A DNA stretch of 16,816 bases from Spirochaetaceae bacterium (GTDB lineage Bacteria > Spirochaetota > Spirochaetia > Treponematales > Breznakiellaceae): NCBI GenBank assembly GCA_031278575.1, contig JAITKD010000042.1, positions 1 to 16,816 on the forward strand, in the 5' to 3' direction. Positions 1 through 6,233 of the stretch are shown here, one piece after another. Below the pieces are notes generated by a model that saw only the letters and a program-made list of their open reading frames with translations, ran no database searches and had not been told where the DNA came from. The stretch's first letter is position 1. Every line of letters begins with the position of its first letter. The translations under genes and the position numbers were made by a program.

Positions 1-84
1 ATTTACCCGGATAAGGTTACGGCGTTCCATGTCCCGCAGGAGGTCGAGGGCGGCTGAATCAATAAGGTCAACGGTTACGGTCAT
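1..84 (-). CDS. Small hypothetical protein, N-terminal part only (antitoxin-like?)
   Basis: The reading frame runs leftward from ATG at 84 and stays open to the window edge, giving 28 residues that begin MTVTVDLIDSAALDLLRDME and continue RRNLIRVN. A Shine-Dalgarno (ACGGAG) lies 5-10 bases upstream, and a perfect promoter stands just behind it. The residues suggest a short strand followed by an amphipathic helix rich in Leu, Asp and Arg. Small stand-alone proteins with this type of start are often found beside type II toxins, so an antitoxin is possible, but that is a loose resemblance and the rest of the gene is outside the window. The gene is divergent from the permease gene at 152. Presence of a gene is well supported; its function is not. 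Confidence 0.6.
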   Translation of the reverse strand, partial: MTVTVDLIDSAALDLLRDMERRNLIRVN

Positions 85-101
85 AAAATCTCCGTAACTG
101 G

Positions 102-130
102 ATTATAGCATAAATGAGAAAAGGTGTCAA
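102..130 (-). promoter_or_regulatory. Perfect-consensus sigma70-type promoter of the leftward gene
   Basis: Read on the minus strand, TTGACA (130-125), a 17-base spacer and TATAAT (107-102) all match consensus, and TGC before the -10 makes it an extended -10 as well. The expected start near 95 gives a leader of about 11 bases carrying ACGGAG at its very 5' end. An inverted repeat GGTG-N5-CACC (123-135) overlaps the -35 box and could be an operator. I see no equally good plus-strand promoter for the permease gene in this gap. Confidence 0.85.
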
Positions 131-151
131 TCACCGGTTAAGGAGGCTTAT

Positions 152-1426
152 ATGAGCGGTAATTATAGACAGGGGGGAACCGGGGCCCTTATCACCATCG
201 CGTTCAGGAACATTTTCCGCAATCTCAGGCGGACCCTGTTCTGCGTGGCCGCGGTGGGGATCGCGGTGTTCTTCATCGTGTTTTATTCGTCCCTCATCGA
301 CGGGATGATGAAGAGCATGCACGAGGTGGTGCAGGTTTTTGAACTGGGCCACGTGCGGGCGGTGTCGGCCCAATACGAGGCGGAGAGCGAATACAGCCCG
401 GTCCAGTACCCCGTGGCCGAGGGGCGGAGCCTCGCCGCGGTAACGGAACGGATCCGGGCCATCCCCGGCGTGCGGGCGGTGTTCCCCCGGATTTCCGCCT
501 ACGCCACCCTGCAGGAGAGCCTCGTGAAGCACGCGGCCCTCTGGGGCATGAACATGGCGGAGGAGACCGCGGTGAACCGCTTCAACCTCACCGACCGGAA
601 CGACGGCCTTGTGGAGGGCCGCTGGCCCGCGCCGGGCGGCAACGAGTGCGCCGTGGGCCTCCGGTTCGCGGAAAAGGCGGGCCTCAGGATCGGCGACCGG
701 ATCCCCCTCAAGACCGTGTCGGCCCAGTTCTCCGACAAGATGTGGGCCCCGGCGGTCAGCGGGATCTTCCGCTTCGACTACGCCAAGGCCGACGGGGAGA
801 CCATCATCGCGGACTTCAGCCGCCTCCAGCGCCTCCTCGTGCTGGACGACGCGGCCCAGCAGATCATCGTCTACGCCGACTCCCCGGAACAGAGCCCCCG
901 CATCGCCGCGGAGATGGAAAAGATCCTGGGGCCGGAGGACCTGGTTACCGAGTGGCGGGATCAGTACTGGATCGTGATGATGAATATGTACCAACCCCTC
1001 TACTATTTGATATACCTCATCTTCCTCATCGTGGCCTGCCTCCTCATCGTCAACACCATCACCATGATCATCCACGAGCGGATCAAGGAGATCGGCATGA
1101 TGGGGAGCCTCGGTATGACCCGGGCCGAGATCGTCCGGGTCTTCTTCTTCGAGTCGGTATTCCTCGCCATGGCCGGCGCCACGGCGGGGGTGATCGCGGG
1201 GGGGCTCCTCACCGGCATCGGCCAGTTCTTCCCCCTGCGCTGGACCGCCATGGCCGGCGAAAGCACCTTCGCCGAACTGCCCGCGGCCAACGCCATTTTC
1301 TTCGACTTCAGTTTCGCCAGCCTGCTGCGGAGCTGGCTCATGGGCGTACTCGTGGCGTCGGTGTTCACCCTGTTCCCCAGCCTGAAAAGCGCCTTCGTGG
1401 AACCGGTGGAAGCCTTACGGCGGTAA
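152..1426 (+). CDS. ABC transporter permease, FtsX/LolE/MacB family
   Basis: Membrane subunit of an ABC system of the lipoprotein-release or MacB type, which act from the inner membrane on periplasmic cargo. The 424-residue protein shows the family layout: a short cytoplasmic N-terminus with an amphipathic RNIFRNLRRTLF stretch, a first membrane segment at about residues 29-47, a periplasmic domain of some 230 residues, then three membrane segments near 284-307, 329-355 and 388-412. The loop after segment two has the typical HERIKEIGMMGSLGMTRAEI sequence, which contacts the ATPase in this family. ATG at 152 follows AAGGAGG (140-146) at good spacing. The LolA-like gene lies 76 bases downstream. 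The LolD-type ATPase normally encoded beside such a permease is absent: the upstream neighbour is a small divergent gene. Cargo cannot be read from the sequence. Confidence 0.9.
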   Translation: MSGNYRQGGTGALITIAFRNIFRNLRRTLFCVAAVGIAVFFIVFYSSLIDGMMKSMHEVVQVFELGHVRAVSAQYEAESEYSPVQYPVAEGRSLAAVTERIRAIPGVRAVFPRISAYATLQESLVKHAALWGMNMAEETAVNRFNLTDRNDGLVEGRWPAPGGNECAVGLRFAEKAGLRIGDRIPLKTVSAQFSDKMWAPAVSGIFRFDYAKADGETIIADFSRLQRLLVLDDAAQQIIVYADSPEQSPRIAAEMEKILGPEDLVTEWRDQYWIVMMNMYQPLYYLIYLIFLIVACLLIVNTITMIIHERIKEIGMMGSLGMTRAEIVRVFFFESVFLAMAGATAGVIAGGLLTGIGQFFPLRWTAMAGESTFAELPAANAIFFDFSFASLLRSWLMGVLVASVFTLFPSLKSAFVEPVEALRR

Positions 1427-1434
1427 ATAACAAT

Positions 1435-1472
1435 GGAGGCTTTCCCAAAACTTCAGTTTTGGGAAAGCAACC
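1435..1472. repeat. Intergenic hairpin, 14-base perfect arms
   Basis: GCTTTCCCAAAACT (1439-1452) is followed, after TC, by its exact reverse complement (1455-1468). No T-run follows on the plus strand, so it is not a standard intrinsic terminator. It sits between permease and LolA-like genes that otherwise look like one operon, so it may stabilise or partly stop the transcript. Its reverse complement (GGTTG, arm, loop, arm, CCTCC) has the same design as elements at 3898-3933 and 16409-16445. Confidence 0.8.
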
Positions 1473-1502
1473 TCATTATTCATAATTAATTTACGGAGGT
1501 TT

Positions 1503-2246
1503 ATGATGAAAGTAGCGGTATGCGCGTTTACATTTGTGGTAACGGCGGCGGCGTTGGTGTACGGACAGGCCCCGTCCGCCGCGGAACTGCTTCGGCGGGT
1601 GGATGACAACGAGATCTACGCCACCATCGAGTACGAGGGTGAAATGATCATCGAGTATCAAAACAGGCGCTTTGTCAAAACCATGAAAGCCTGGGCCCGG
1701 GAAAATTCCGACAGCTTTATCGAGTTCACCAACCCGGAGGACCGGGGAACCAAGTACCTGAAAAAGGGTGGGCGGCTCTACGTGTATTCCCCGGACACCG
1801 AGGAGGTGATGTTGATTTCCGGCCACATGCTCAAGGAGTCCATGATGGGTTCCGATATGTCCTACGAGGATACCATTGAAAACGAGAAGCTGTCGGCACG
1901 GTACAATCCGGTCCTTGCGGGTTCTGAAATTTGGAATAACCGGGACTGCTGGGTCCTGGACCTCTCCGCGAAAAAGCGGACCGAAAGTTACCCCAAACAG
2001 AAACTATGGATAGACCGGGAAACCGGGGACTGCATCCACTACGAACTCTTCGCCCTCTCCGGCGCGAAACTCAAGGAGTACAACCTCAACAGGGTGGAAG
2101 TCTTCGGGGGCAGGCGCTTCCCGGTGGAAATCGAGATCCGGGACCTTTTGCGGAAAAACAGCAAGACTACCATGGTGATGCGGAAGGCGGCGCTGGACCG
2201 GCCCATCGCGGATTCGGTGTTCAGTACCCGGAACCTGGAAAGATAG
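1503..2246 (+). CDS. Periplasmic LolA-like outer-membrane lipoprotein-sorting protein
   Basis: Predicted periplasmic carrier of lipid or lipoprotein cargo, with the LolA-type half-barrel fold seen in proteins annotated as outer membrane lipoprotein-sorting protein. Residues 1-22 form a signal peptide (MMK, a hydrophobic run, then VYG-QA as likely cleavage region); there is no lipobox cysteine. The mature part alternates strands typical of the fold, and the segment at about 106-126 (SGHMLKESMMGSDMSYED) matches the family's conserved motif. Length is 247 residues, normal for the family. ATG at 1503 follows ACGGAGG; ATG at 1506 is equally usable. It is placed between an FtsX-type permease and a beta-barrel protein, which fits a carrier between inner and outer membrane. 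Family assignment comes from recognised motif and context; cargo is unknown. Confidence 0.85.
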   Translation: MMKVAVCAFTFVVTAAALVYGQAPSAAELLRRVDDNEIYATIEYEGEMIIEYQNRRFVKTMKAWARENSDSFIEFTNPEDRGTKYLKKGGRLYVYSPDTEEVMLISGHMLKESMMGSDMSYEDTIENEKLSARYNPVLAGSEIWNNRDCWVLDLSAKKRTESYPKQKLWIDRETGDCIHYELFALSGAKLKEYNLNRVEVFGGRRFPVEIEIRDLLRKNSKTTMVMRKAALDRPIADSVFSTRNLER

Positions 2247-2261
2247 TGGATCGAGCCGGCC

Positions 2262-2291
2262 GCGAACCTGCGGTTGCGAACCTGCGGTTCG
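2262..2291. repeat. Tandem 14-base repeat forming a mini-hairpin
   Basis: GCGAACCTGCGGTT occurs twice head to tail (2262-2275 and 2276-2289), starting 15 bases after the LolA-like stop codon. The second copy plus the next two bases is a perfect hairpin, CGAACC-TGC-GGTTCG (2277-2291). A similar TGC-loop hairpin lies inside the distant repeat at 16572-16588. Confidence 0.75.
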
Positions 2292-2302
2292 ATAGAACAG
2301 GC

Positions 2303-2448
2303 GTTAGGGAAACGCTGATTAACTTGACGCTCATCGCGTTTCCCTAATGTATTTGCTCGTTTCATTGCGCAAATGGGGTAAACTTTGTTTACCTTGCGTT
2401 AAAGGAGCGCCGATTTATTCTCGATTGAATAAATCAGTGCTTCCTTAG
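2303..2448. repeat. Modular multi-hairpin repeat, copy A
   Basis: Shares two blocks with the reverse complement of 16539-16684: 2303-2374 matches 16684-16613 at 70 of 72 positions, and 2417-2448 matches 16570-16539 at 31 of 32. Four hairpins can be drawn: TTAGGGAAACGC arms (2304-2315/2336-2347); ATTTGC/GCAAAT (2351-2356/2369-2374); GGTAAAC-TTT-GTTTACC (2377-2393, missing in the other copy); and GATTTATTC/GAATAAATC (2412-2420/2427-2435) extended by imperfect flanks. It encodes no evident protein. It fills the spacer between the LolA-like and beta-barrel genes and ends six bases before the latter's ribosome-binding site. Confidence 0.9.
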
Positions 2449-2467
2449 GAATGAAGGAGGCGTGATA

Positions 2468-3580
2468 ATGATGAAGGCGGCGTTGGTTTTGGGGATGATA
2501 CTTTTTCTCTGTGCCGCGGGGGGAGGGGCCTTTGCCCAGGGATTGGAATTTTCGGGGCTTCTGGACAGCAAAGTGGGTTTTGCGGGGGATCCCGGCGGCA
2601 GGCAGCCCTTCGCCTATGATTGGGAGGAGTACGCCAATCTACGGATGCGGGCTTCCCTGGGGGATAGGGCGGATTTTTACGGCGCCGTTAACCTCATCGC
2701 CGTCGCGGGGAGTTCCGCCGTAAACGTAACGGCCGGGACCGCCCCTTCCGCCTTTACGGTTGGGGAAAACTACGCCGCCGCCATGGAACTGGAACGGCTC
2801 TATTTCCGGATTCGGGGGGAGGCGCTCGGCGCCGATATAGGGCTCCTGCGGCTGGCTTTCGGCTACGGCCAGGCTTTTAGCCCGTCGGACTTCCTCAACC
2901 CGCGCAGCCCCCTCTTCCCCGACGCCCGCCCCCGGGCTGTCTTGGGGGCCGCCCTCTCCGCCTACCCCCAGGACACCCTCAAGATTCTGGCCTTCACGGT
3001 TGCTCCCCAAAACCCCCTCGATTCCGGCGGCGGCGGTTTTATCGCCGGGACTTCCGCCGACAAGCACTGGGATCGGGCCAGCGTCCAATTCCTTTACGCC
3101 TACGAGGCCCCCCGGGACGGTTTCCCGGCCGGTATCCACCGTTCCGGCCTTTCCCTCAAGGCGGACCTTGAACTGGGTTTTGCCGCGGACCTCCTCTACA
3201 CCTATAACCCCGAGGCCGGGACGGGGATCGGGGGCCTCTCCGCGGACGCCGGCTTCGACTACTCCTTCCGGAACGGGGACTTCTACGTCCTCGCGGAATA
3301 CCTCTACAGCGGGTCCGCCGCCGCCCGAAATGCTGAGAACGCGCCGGGCTTTTCCTCCCGGCACAATCTCTGCGGTACGGTTCTTTACCATATCAATGAT
3401 TATACCCAGGCAAACCTCACCTGCCTTTTCGGCCTGGAGGATGTTTCCCTTACTCCGGTCATCACCCTGGATCACGATCTTATCCAGGGCGTTACCCTGA
3501 CCCTGTCAGGCCGGGCGTCCCTCGGCAAGGAAAAATTTAACGGTTTTTCCACCGCCGCCAGGGTCAGGCTCCGTTTCTGA
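2468..3580 (+). CDS. Predicted outer-membrane beta-barrel protein
   Basis: I do not recognise a named family. The 370-residue protein starts with a clear signal peptide (MMK, a hydrophobic run, cleavage near AFA-Q, about residue 24). The rest is rich in alternating polar/hydrophobic strands with many Gly, Tyr and Phe residues and turns such as YDWEEYANLRMRASLGDRAD. The chain ends ...FSTAARVRLRF, and a terminal Phe on a last amphipathic strand is the classic signature for outer-membrane barrel insertion. ATG at 2468 is chosen because AAGGAGG (2454-2460) is 7 bases away; GTG at 2462 would leave only one base. It is the third gene after the permease and LolA-like genes, so it may be the outer-membrane end, or a client, of that pathway. 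A porin-like role is possible but not shown. Confidence 0.8.
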   Translation: MMKAALVLGMILFLCAAGGGAFAQGLEFSGLLDSKVGFAGDPGGRQPFAYDWEEYANLRMRASLGDRADFYGAVNLIAVAGSSAVNVTAGTAPSAFTVGENYAAAMELERLYFRIRGEALGADIGLLRLAFGYGQAFSPSDFLNPRSPLFPDARPRAVLGAALSAYPQDTLKILAFTVAPQNPLDSGGGGFIAGTSADKHWDRASVQFLYAYEAPRDGFPAGIHRSGLSLKADLELGFAADLLYTYNPEAGTGIGGLSADAGFDYSFRNGDFYVLAEYLYSGSAAARNAENAPGFSSRHNLCGTVLYHINDYTQANLTCLFGLEDVSLTPVITLDHDLIQGVTLTLSGRASLGKEKFNGFSTAARVRLRF

Positions 3581-3827
3581 CGGAAACAATGGGAAGCCGC
3601 GATACGGCAGATCATGGTATGACGGGATCTCCCGGAGGCCCGGTATGCCGCCGGCCATCTTCTTCACCTTTTCGGTCCATACCGGTGAACCGGAGGTTCG
3701 CGCCGCGCGCGTTCAGCGCGCGGTCAATTAGTTTTGGAACAGGTTCACTGGACTATTGCCCAAAAAAAATATAAATTATAAGTAACGGTTCATGGATATA
3801 TATAGTGTATCTTTAATTCAATAACAC

Positions 3828-3856
3828 TATACATAGTATATGAATGAAAATATAAT
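3828..3856 (+). promoter_or_regulatory. Candidate promoter for the Hpt/HD-GYP operon
   Basis: A perfect -10 box TATAAT (3851-3856) is preceded at 17 bases by TATACA (3828-3833), which matches four of six -35 positions. The predicted start near 3863 would give a leader of about 100 bases containing the hairpin at 3898-3933. Other A+T-rich hexamers lie nearby, so the choice is tentative. Confidence 0.45.
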
Positions 3857-3897
3857 CATCATATAGGGGGGTGAACGGGTACACGGACAAAATCCGG

Positions 3898-3933
3898 GGT
3901 TGTTGTTTCAAAATTTAAGATTTTGAAACCGCC
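3898..3933. repeat. Small intergenic hairpin repeat in the Hpt gene leader
   Basis: Perfect ten-base arms GTTTCAAAAT (3905-3914) and ATTTTGAAAC (3920-3929) enclose the loop TTAAG. GG at 3898-3899 and CC at 3932-3933 could extend it. The same GGTTG-arm-loop-arm-CC design occurs at 1435-1472 (reverse orientation) and 16409-16445. No T-run follows, so a leader structure or dispersed repeat is more likely than a terminator. Confidence 0.75.
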
Positions 3934-3966
3934 TTAACTATAGTTGTTTTCATGGAGGATAAACGG

Positions 3967-4314
3967 ATGGCCGATAACGGAATTGTCTATGTTGATATAG
4001 AAGAAGGCCGCAAACGGGTAATGGGGAATACCAAACTTTATATAAAGTTGTTACTTAAATTCAAGACCGACCCGAATTTGGAGGCTTTTTTTGCGGCGGT
4101 AGCGGAAAGGGATTATGAGAAAGCCCAGGGCCTAGTCCATACCATCAAGGGTATTGCCGCTAATTTGTCTTTAACCGGGCTCTACAAACAGTCGGTGGAA
4201 TTTGAAGCCCAAATAAAAAACAAAGAGGTAAAACCAGGAATGCCGGAATCTTTTAAAACCTGCTTTGAGGAGACTATGAAAAACGTCGATAAGGTAATTG
4301 AGCAATATGGGTAA
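3967..4314 (+). CDS. Hpt-domain histidine phosphotransfer protein
   Basis: Stand-alone phosphotransfer protein that carries a phosphoryl group between histidine kinase and response-regulator receivers in the cytoplasm. The 115 residues are almost all helical and contain the signature LVHTIKGIAANL: His58 is the expected phosphorylated residue and Lys61-Gly62 complete the HxxKG motif. Length matches a single Hpt domain with no kinase or receiver attached. ATG at 3967 is preferred over the in-frame ATG at 3952 because GGAGG at 3954-3958 lies 8 bases before it and would be inside the longer version. Its stop overlaps the start of the HD-GYP regulator by 8 bases, so the two are translationally coupled and are probably phosphorelay partners. 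No hybrid kinase is encoded in the window. Confidence 0.88.
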   Translation: MADNGIVYVDIEEGRKRVMGNTKLYIKLLLKFKTDPNLEAFFAAVAERDYEKAQGLVHTIKGIAANLSLTGLYKQSVEFEAQIKNKEVKPGMPESFKTCFEETMKNVDKVIEQYG

Positions 4315-5380
4315 TAATGGCGCCAAAATTCCCACGGTTCTGGTGGTTGACGATGTAGAGATGAACCTCATGATCCTTGAGGAGATCCTCAAGGATAGTT
4401 ACCGGGTTATTACTGCGGGAAACGGGAAGGAAGCCTTGGAAATTCTGTATCATGCCGAGGTTTTGCCCAAGATTATTTTGCTTGATGTTTTTATGCCCGA
4501 GATGAACGGGTATGAGATGCTCAATGTACTGAGAGGAGATCCGCAAATCCACGATTCACTCAGGCGTATTCCGGTGATCTTCATCACCACTTCGGATTCG
4601 GAGAGCGAAGCCCTGTCCGCCGGGGCGGTGGATTTTATTTCTAAACCGTTTCAGCCGGAGATTGTAAAACTCCGGGTGATGAATCAAATCGAATTAAAAA
4701 ATTACAGTGACAGCCTGGAAGCAATGGTGGCGGAAAAGGCCGCGGAAATAACCTCCACCCTGGACAATATGCTCCAGGCCATGGCCAATATCATTGAGTA
4801 CCGTAATTTGGAGTCCGGAAGCCACGTTAAAAGGACCCAGCTTTTTTCAAAAGCCCTGATCAATCATGTCATGGATTCATCCTCCCCATACGCCGAAGAA
4901 CTCCACGGCCTTGAGCCGGATATTATCGTCAAATCCGTGGCCCTCCACGATGTGGGTAAAATAGGTATCCCCGACAAGATCCTCCTTAAGCCCGATAAAT
5001 TGGACCCGGAAGAGTTTGAAATTATGAAAACCCACACCATCATCGGGAAAAACATCATTGAGTCCATTCTAACCCATAGTGATGCGCTGTATTTAAAACA
5101 TTGCCGGGATATTTGTTACTGTCACCATGAACGGTTTGACGGGAAGGGTTATCCCCGGGGACTTAAGGGGCATGACATTCCCCTTTCCGCCCGGATCGTC
5201 TCCCTGGTTGATGTGTATGACGCTTTGGTTTGTGAGCGGGTCTATAAAAAGGCCTTTTCCCATGACGAGGCGATAAGAATAATCGGCAATGGCCGGGAGA
5301 CCCAGTTTGATCCCCTGCTTACCGATGCGCTCATTGAAATTCAGGATGCTTTTAAGGAAATTTTCCAACAAAATCAATAG
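4307..5380 (+). CDS. Response regulator with HD-GYP c-di-GMP phosphodiesterase domain
   Basis: Two-domain cytoplasmic regulator. Residues about 9-128 are a CheY-like receiver: acidic pair Asp15-Asp16, phosphoacceptor Asp60 in IILLDVFMP, Thr94/Thr95 in FITT and Lys113 in SKPF. A helical linker (about 130-165) leads to the HD-GYP domain (about 155-350), with catalytic His214-Asp215 in LHDVGKIGIPD and the diagnostic HHERFDGKGYP at 273-283. All key residues expected for cyclic-di-GMP hydrolysis are present, so it should be active rather than a degenerate binder. ATG at 4307 overlaps the Hpt gene; TTG at 4298 is an alternative but sits only two bases from AAGGT. Known family role: phosphorylation of the receiver tunes c-di-GMP breakdown, with effects on motility or adhesion. 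The partner Hpt gene directly upstream suggests it is the phosphorelay output. Confidence 0.93.
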   Translation: MGNNGAKIPTVLVVDDVEMNLMILEEILKDSYRVITAGNGKEALEILYHAEVLPKIILLDVFMPEMNGYEMLNVLRGDPQIHDSLRRIPVIFITTSDSESEALSAGAVDFISKPFQPEIVKLRVMNQIELKNYSDSLEAMVAEKAAEITSTLDNMLQAMANIIEYRNLESGSHVKRTQLFSKALINHVMDSSSPYAEELHGLEPDIIVKSVALHDVGKIGIPDKILLKPDKLDPEEFEIMKTHTIIGKNIIESILTHSDALYLKHCRDICYCHHERFDGKGYPRGLKGHDIPLSARIVSLVDVYDALVCERVYKKAFSHDEAIRIIGNGRETQFDPLLTDALIEIQDAFKEIFQQNQ

Positions 5381-5390
5381 CCGGGTAATG

Positions 5391-5466
5391 GTAAGGCCGG
5401 TGAGGAGGTTCCCGGACCGGTCCGATGCGCCTGTCCCAAACCCCCGTTGGTGGGAACCGGCTTTAC
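5391..5466. other. Long hairpin in the HD-GYP/CYTH spacer
   Basis: GTAAGGCC (5391-5398) can pair with GGCTTTAC (5459-5466), allowing G-T wobble, and GGTTCCC (5407-5413) with GGGAACC (5452-5458). Inside the loop lies the perfect palindrome GGACCGGTCC (5414-5423). There is no T-run. It may separate expression of the two genes, or be a repeat remnant; function cannot be inferred. Confidence 0.5.
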
Positions 5467-5482
5467 CGTTGAGGGGGTATAG

Positions 5483-6064
5483 GTGTCCGTTGAAATAGAA
5501 TTAAAAGCCTGGGTAGATGATCCCGATAGGGTGCGGCTCCGGCTCTTTTCCCGCGCCGGGCAGGGTACTTCTTTTGAAAAAGCGGATGCCTATTGGGTGT
5601 TTCCCGGGGGATGCGGCGCGGTCCCCCCGTCGGGGGTACGGATCCGAAGGGAAACCAGAACCGACCCTGCCGGAGCGGTTTCGCAAGCCCTGTGGGTAAC
5701 CTACAAGGTCAAGGAAGTCCGGGGGGGTATGGAAATAAACGACGAGCGGGAATTTTCGGTATCCGATGCCGCCGCCTTTGAGGATTTGCTCCGCCGGCTG
5801 GGGCTTCAAAAGGGCATAGAAAAAAACAAGCGGGGATGGGCCTGGAACTGCGCCGGCATCACCGCGGAACTCACCGAAGTAGCGGGCCTCGGCTGGTTTG
5901 TGGAACTGGAAATCATCACCGATGATGCGGCCGAGGGGACCGTAACCGCCGCCAGGACCCGTCTTTTGGCGTTGCTCCGCAAAATCGGCGTCAAAAAGAA
6001 CCGGATCGAACCCCGGTATTACACGGAAATGCTCCGGGCCCCCCAGGGGGTTTCAGGCCCCTAA
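5483..6064 (+). CDS. CYTH-domain protein (class IV adenylate cyclase / triphosphatase type)
   Basis: CYTH proteins fold into an eight-stranded tunnel that binds triphosphates with divalent metal; members include CyaB adenylate cyclases, thiamine triphosphatases and inorganic triphosphatases. The N-terminus VEIELKAW holds the hallmark ExExK (Glu4, Glu6, Lys8). Further charged strand motifs follow in the expected order: VRIRRETR, WVTYKVKEVR, NDEREF, NKRGWAW and WFVELEII. Length, 193 residues, is typical. Start is GTG at 5483, five bases after GAGGGGG (5471-5477). The last eight residues, APQGVSGP, and the stop are encoded by a GC-rich repeat also found after rnz, so the natural C-terminus may have been replaced. 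The HD-GYP gene ends 102 bases upstream, so a nucleotide-signalling role is tempting, but the substrate cannot be told from sequence. Confidence 0.85.
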   Translation: MSVEIELKAWVDDPDRVRLRLFSRAGQGTSFEKADAYWVFPGGCGAVPPSGVRIRRETRTDPAGAVSQALWVTYKVKEVRGGMEINDEREFSVSDAAAFEDLLRRLGLQKGIEKNKRGWAWNCAGITAELTEVAGLGWFVELEIITDDAAEGTVTAARTRLLALLRKIGVKKNRIEPRYYTEMLRAPQGVSGP

Positions 6065-6066
6065 GG
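6039..6066. repeat. GC-rich repeat overlapping the CYTH gene's 3' end
   Basis: CCCCCCAGGGGG followed by TTTCAGGCCCCTAA reproduces the first part of the 70-base repeats at 10607 and 10705, lacking one T between the C and G runs. It covers codons 186-193 and the stop codon. A palindromic C-run/G-run pair at the start could form a hairpin in the mRNA. Confidence 0.8.
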
Positions 6067-6067
6067 T

Positions 6068-6230
6068 GGGGTCTGACCCCAAGGGGACCCTTTCGGGGGC
6101 CCCTCGGCCGCGTCCTCGTTTGGGGTCTGACCCCGGCAAGGGGCTATGTCTGAATTTCTATACCGGGGTCTGACCCCAAGGGGGGGCAGACCGCTCCGGG
6201 GGCCTGAACTCCTGCCCTATGGGGGCCTGT
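6068..6230. repeat. Intergenic mosaic with three GGGGTCTGACCCC palindromes
   Basis: The near-perfect palindrome GGGGTCTGACCCC occurs at 6068-6080, 6122-6134 and 6165-6177, each able to form a GGGGTC/GACCCC hairpin. Between them are other G- and C-run inverted segments. CCCTATGGGGGCCTG (6215-6229) and GGGGGCCTGAA (6198-6208) reappear at 10806-10820 and 10812-10822, so the two GC-rich gaps are built from shared pieces. No gene is visible. No T-run follows any of the three hairpins. Confidence 0.8.
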
Positions 6231-6233
6231 GCC

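Larger units (their letters stand above)
3581..3966. other. Non-coding gap: GC-rich hairpin, then AT-rich promoter region
   Basis: No convincing gene is present. The first half is GC-rich and contains a perfect hairpin CCGCGCGC-GTTCA-GCGCGCGG (3703-3723) without a T-run after it. Bases about 3762-3866 are strongly AT-rich, with an inverted TATAGTGT/ACACTATA pair around 3801-3832 and a candidate promoter at 3828-3856. The last part carries the small hairpin repeat at 3898-3933 and then the Hpt gene's ribosome-binding site GGAGG (3954-3958). Confidence 0.7.

Noticed and set aside
131..1075. Long minus-strand open frame (314 codons) opposite the permease
   Set aside because: It is the mirror of a GC-rich gene, rich in His, Gly, Asp and Arg with no family features, and the plus-strand permease fully explains the region.
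2324..2350. Promoter-like TTGACG within repeat copy A, towards the beta-barrel gene
   Set aside because: No acceptable -10 box at 16-18 bases; best candidate matches about three of six positions.
2639..3475. Long minus-strand open frame opposite the beta-barrel gene
   Set aside because: Gly/Pro/Val-rich composition and no start signal; it is a shadow of the signal-peptide-bearing plus-strand gene.
3589..3774. 61-codon frame after the beta-barrel gene
   Set aside because: No ribosome-binding site, low-complexity Pro/Ser/Arg content, and it crosses a GC hairpin at 3703-3723.
3754..3782. Alternative promoter using TATAAG at 3777
   Set aside because: The only TTG-like -35 is 15 bases away and weak; the TATAAT at 3851 is better placed.
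3871..3918. Possible 15-residue leader peptide starting at GTG after AGGGGG
   Set aside because: The G-run touches the GTG with no spacer and the peptide has no regulatory codon pattern; it ends in a hairpin loop by chance.
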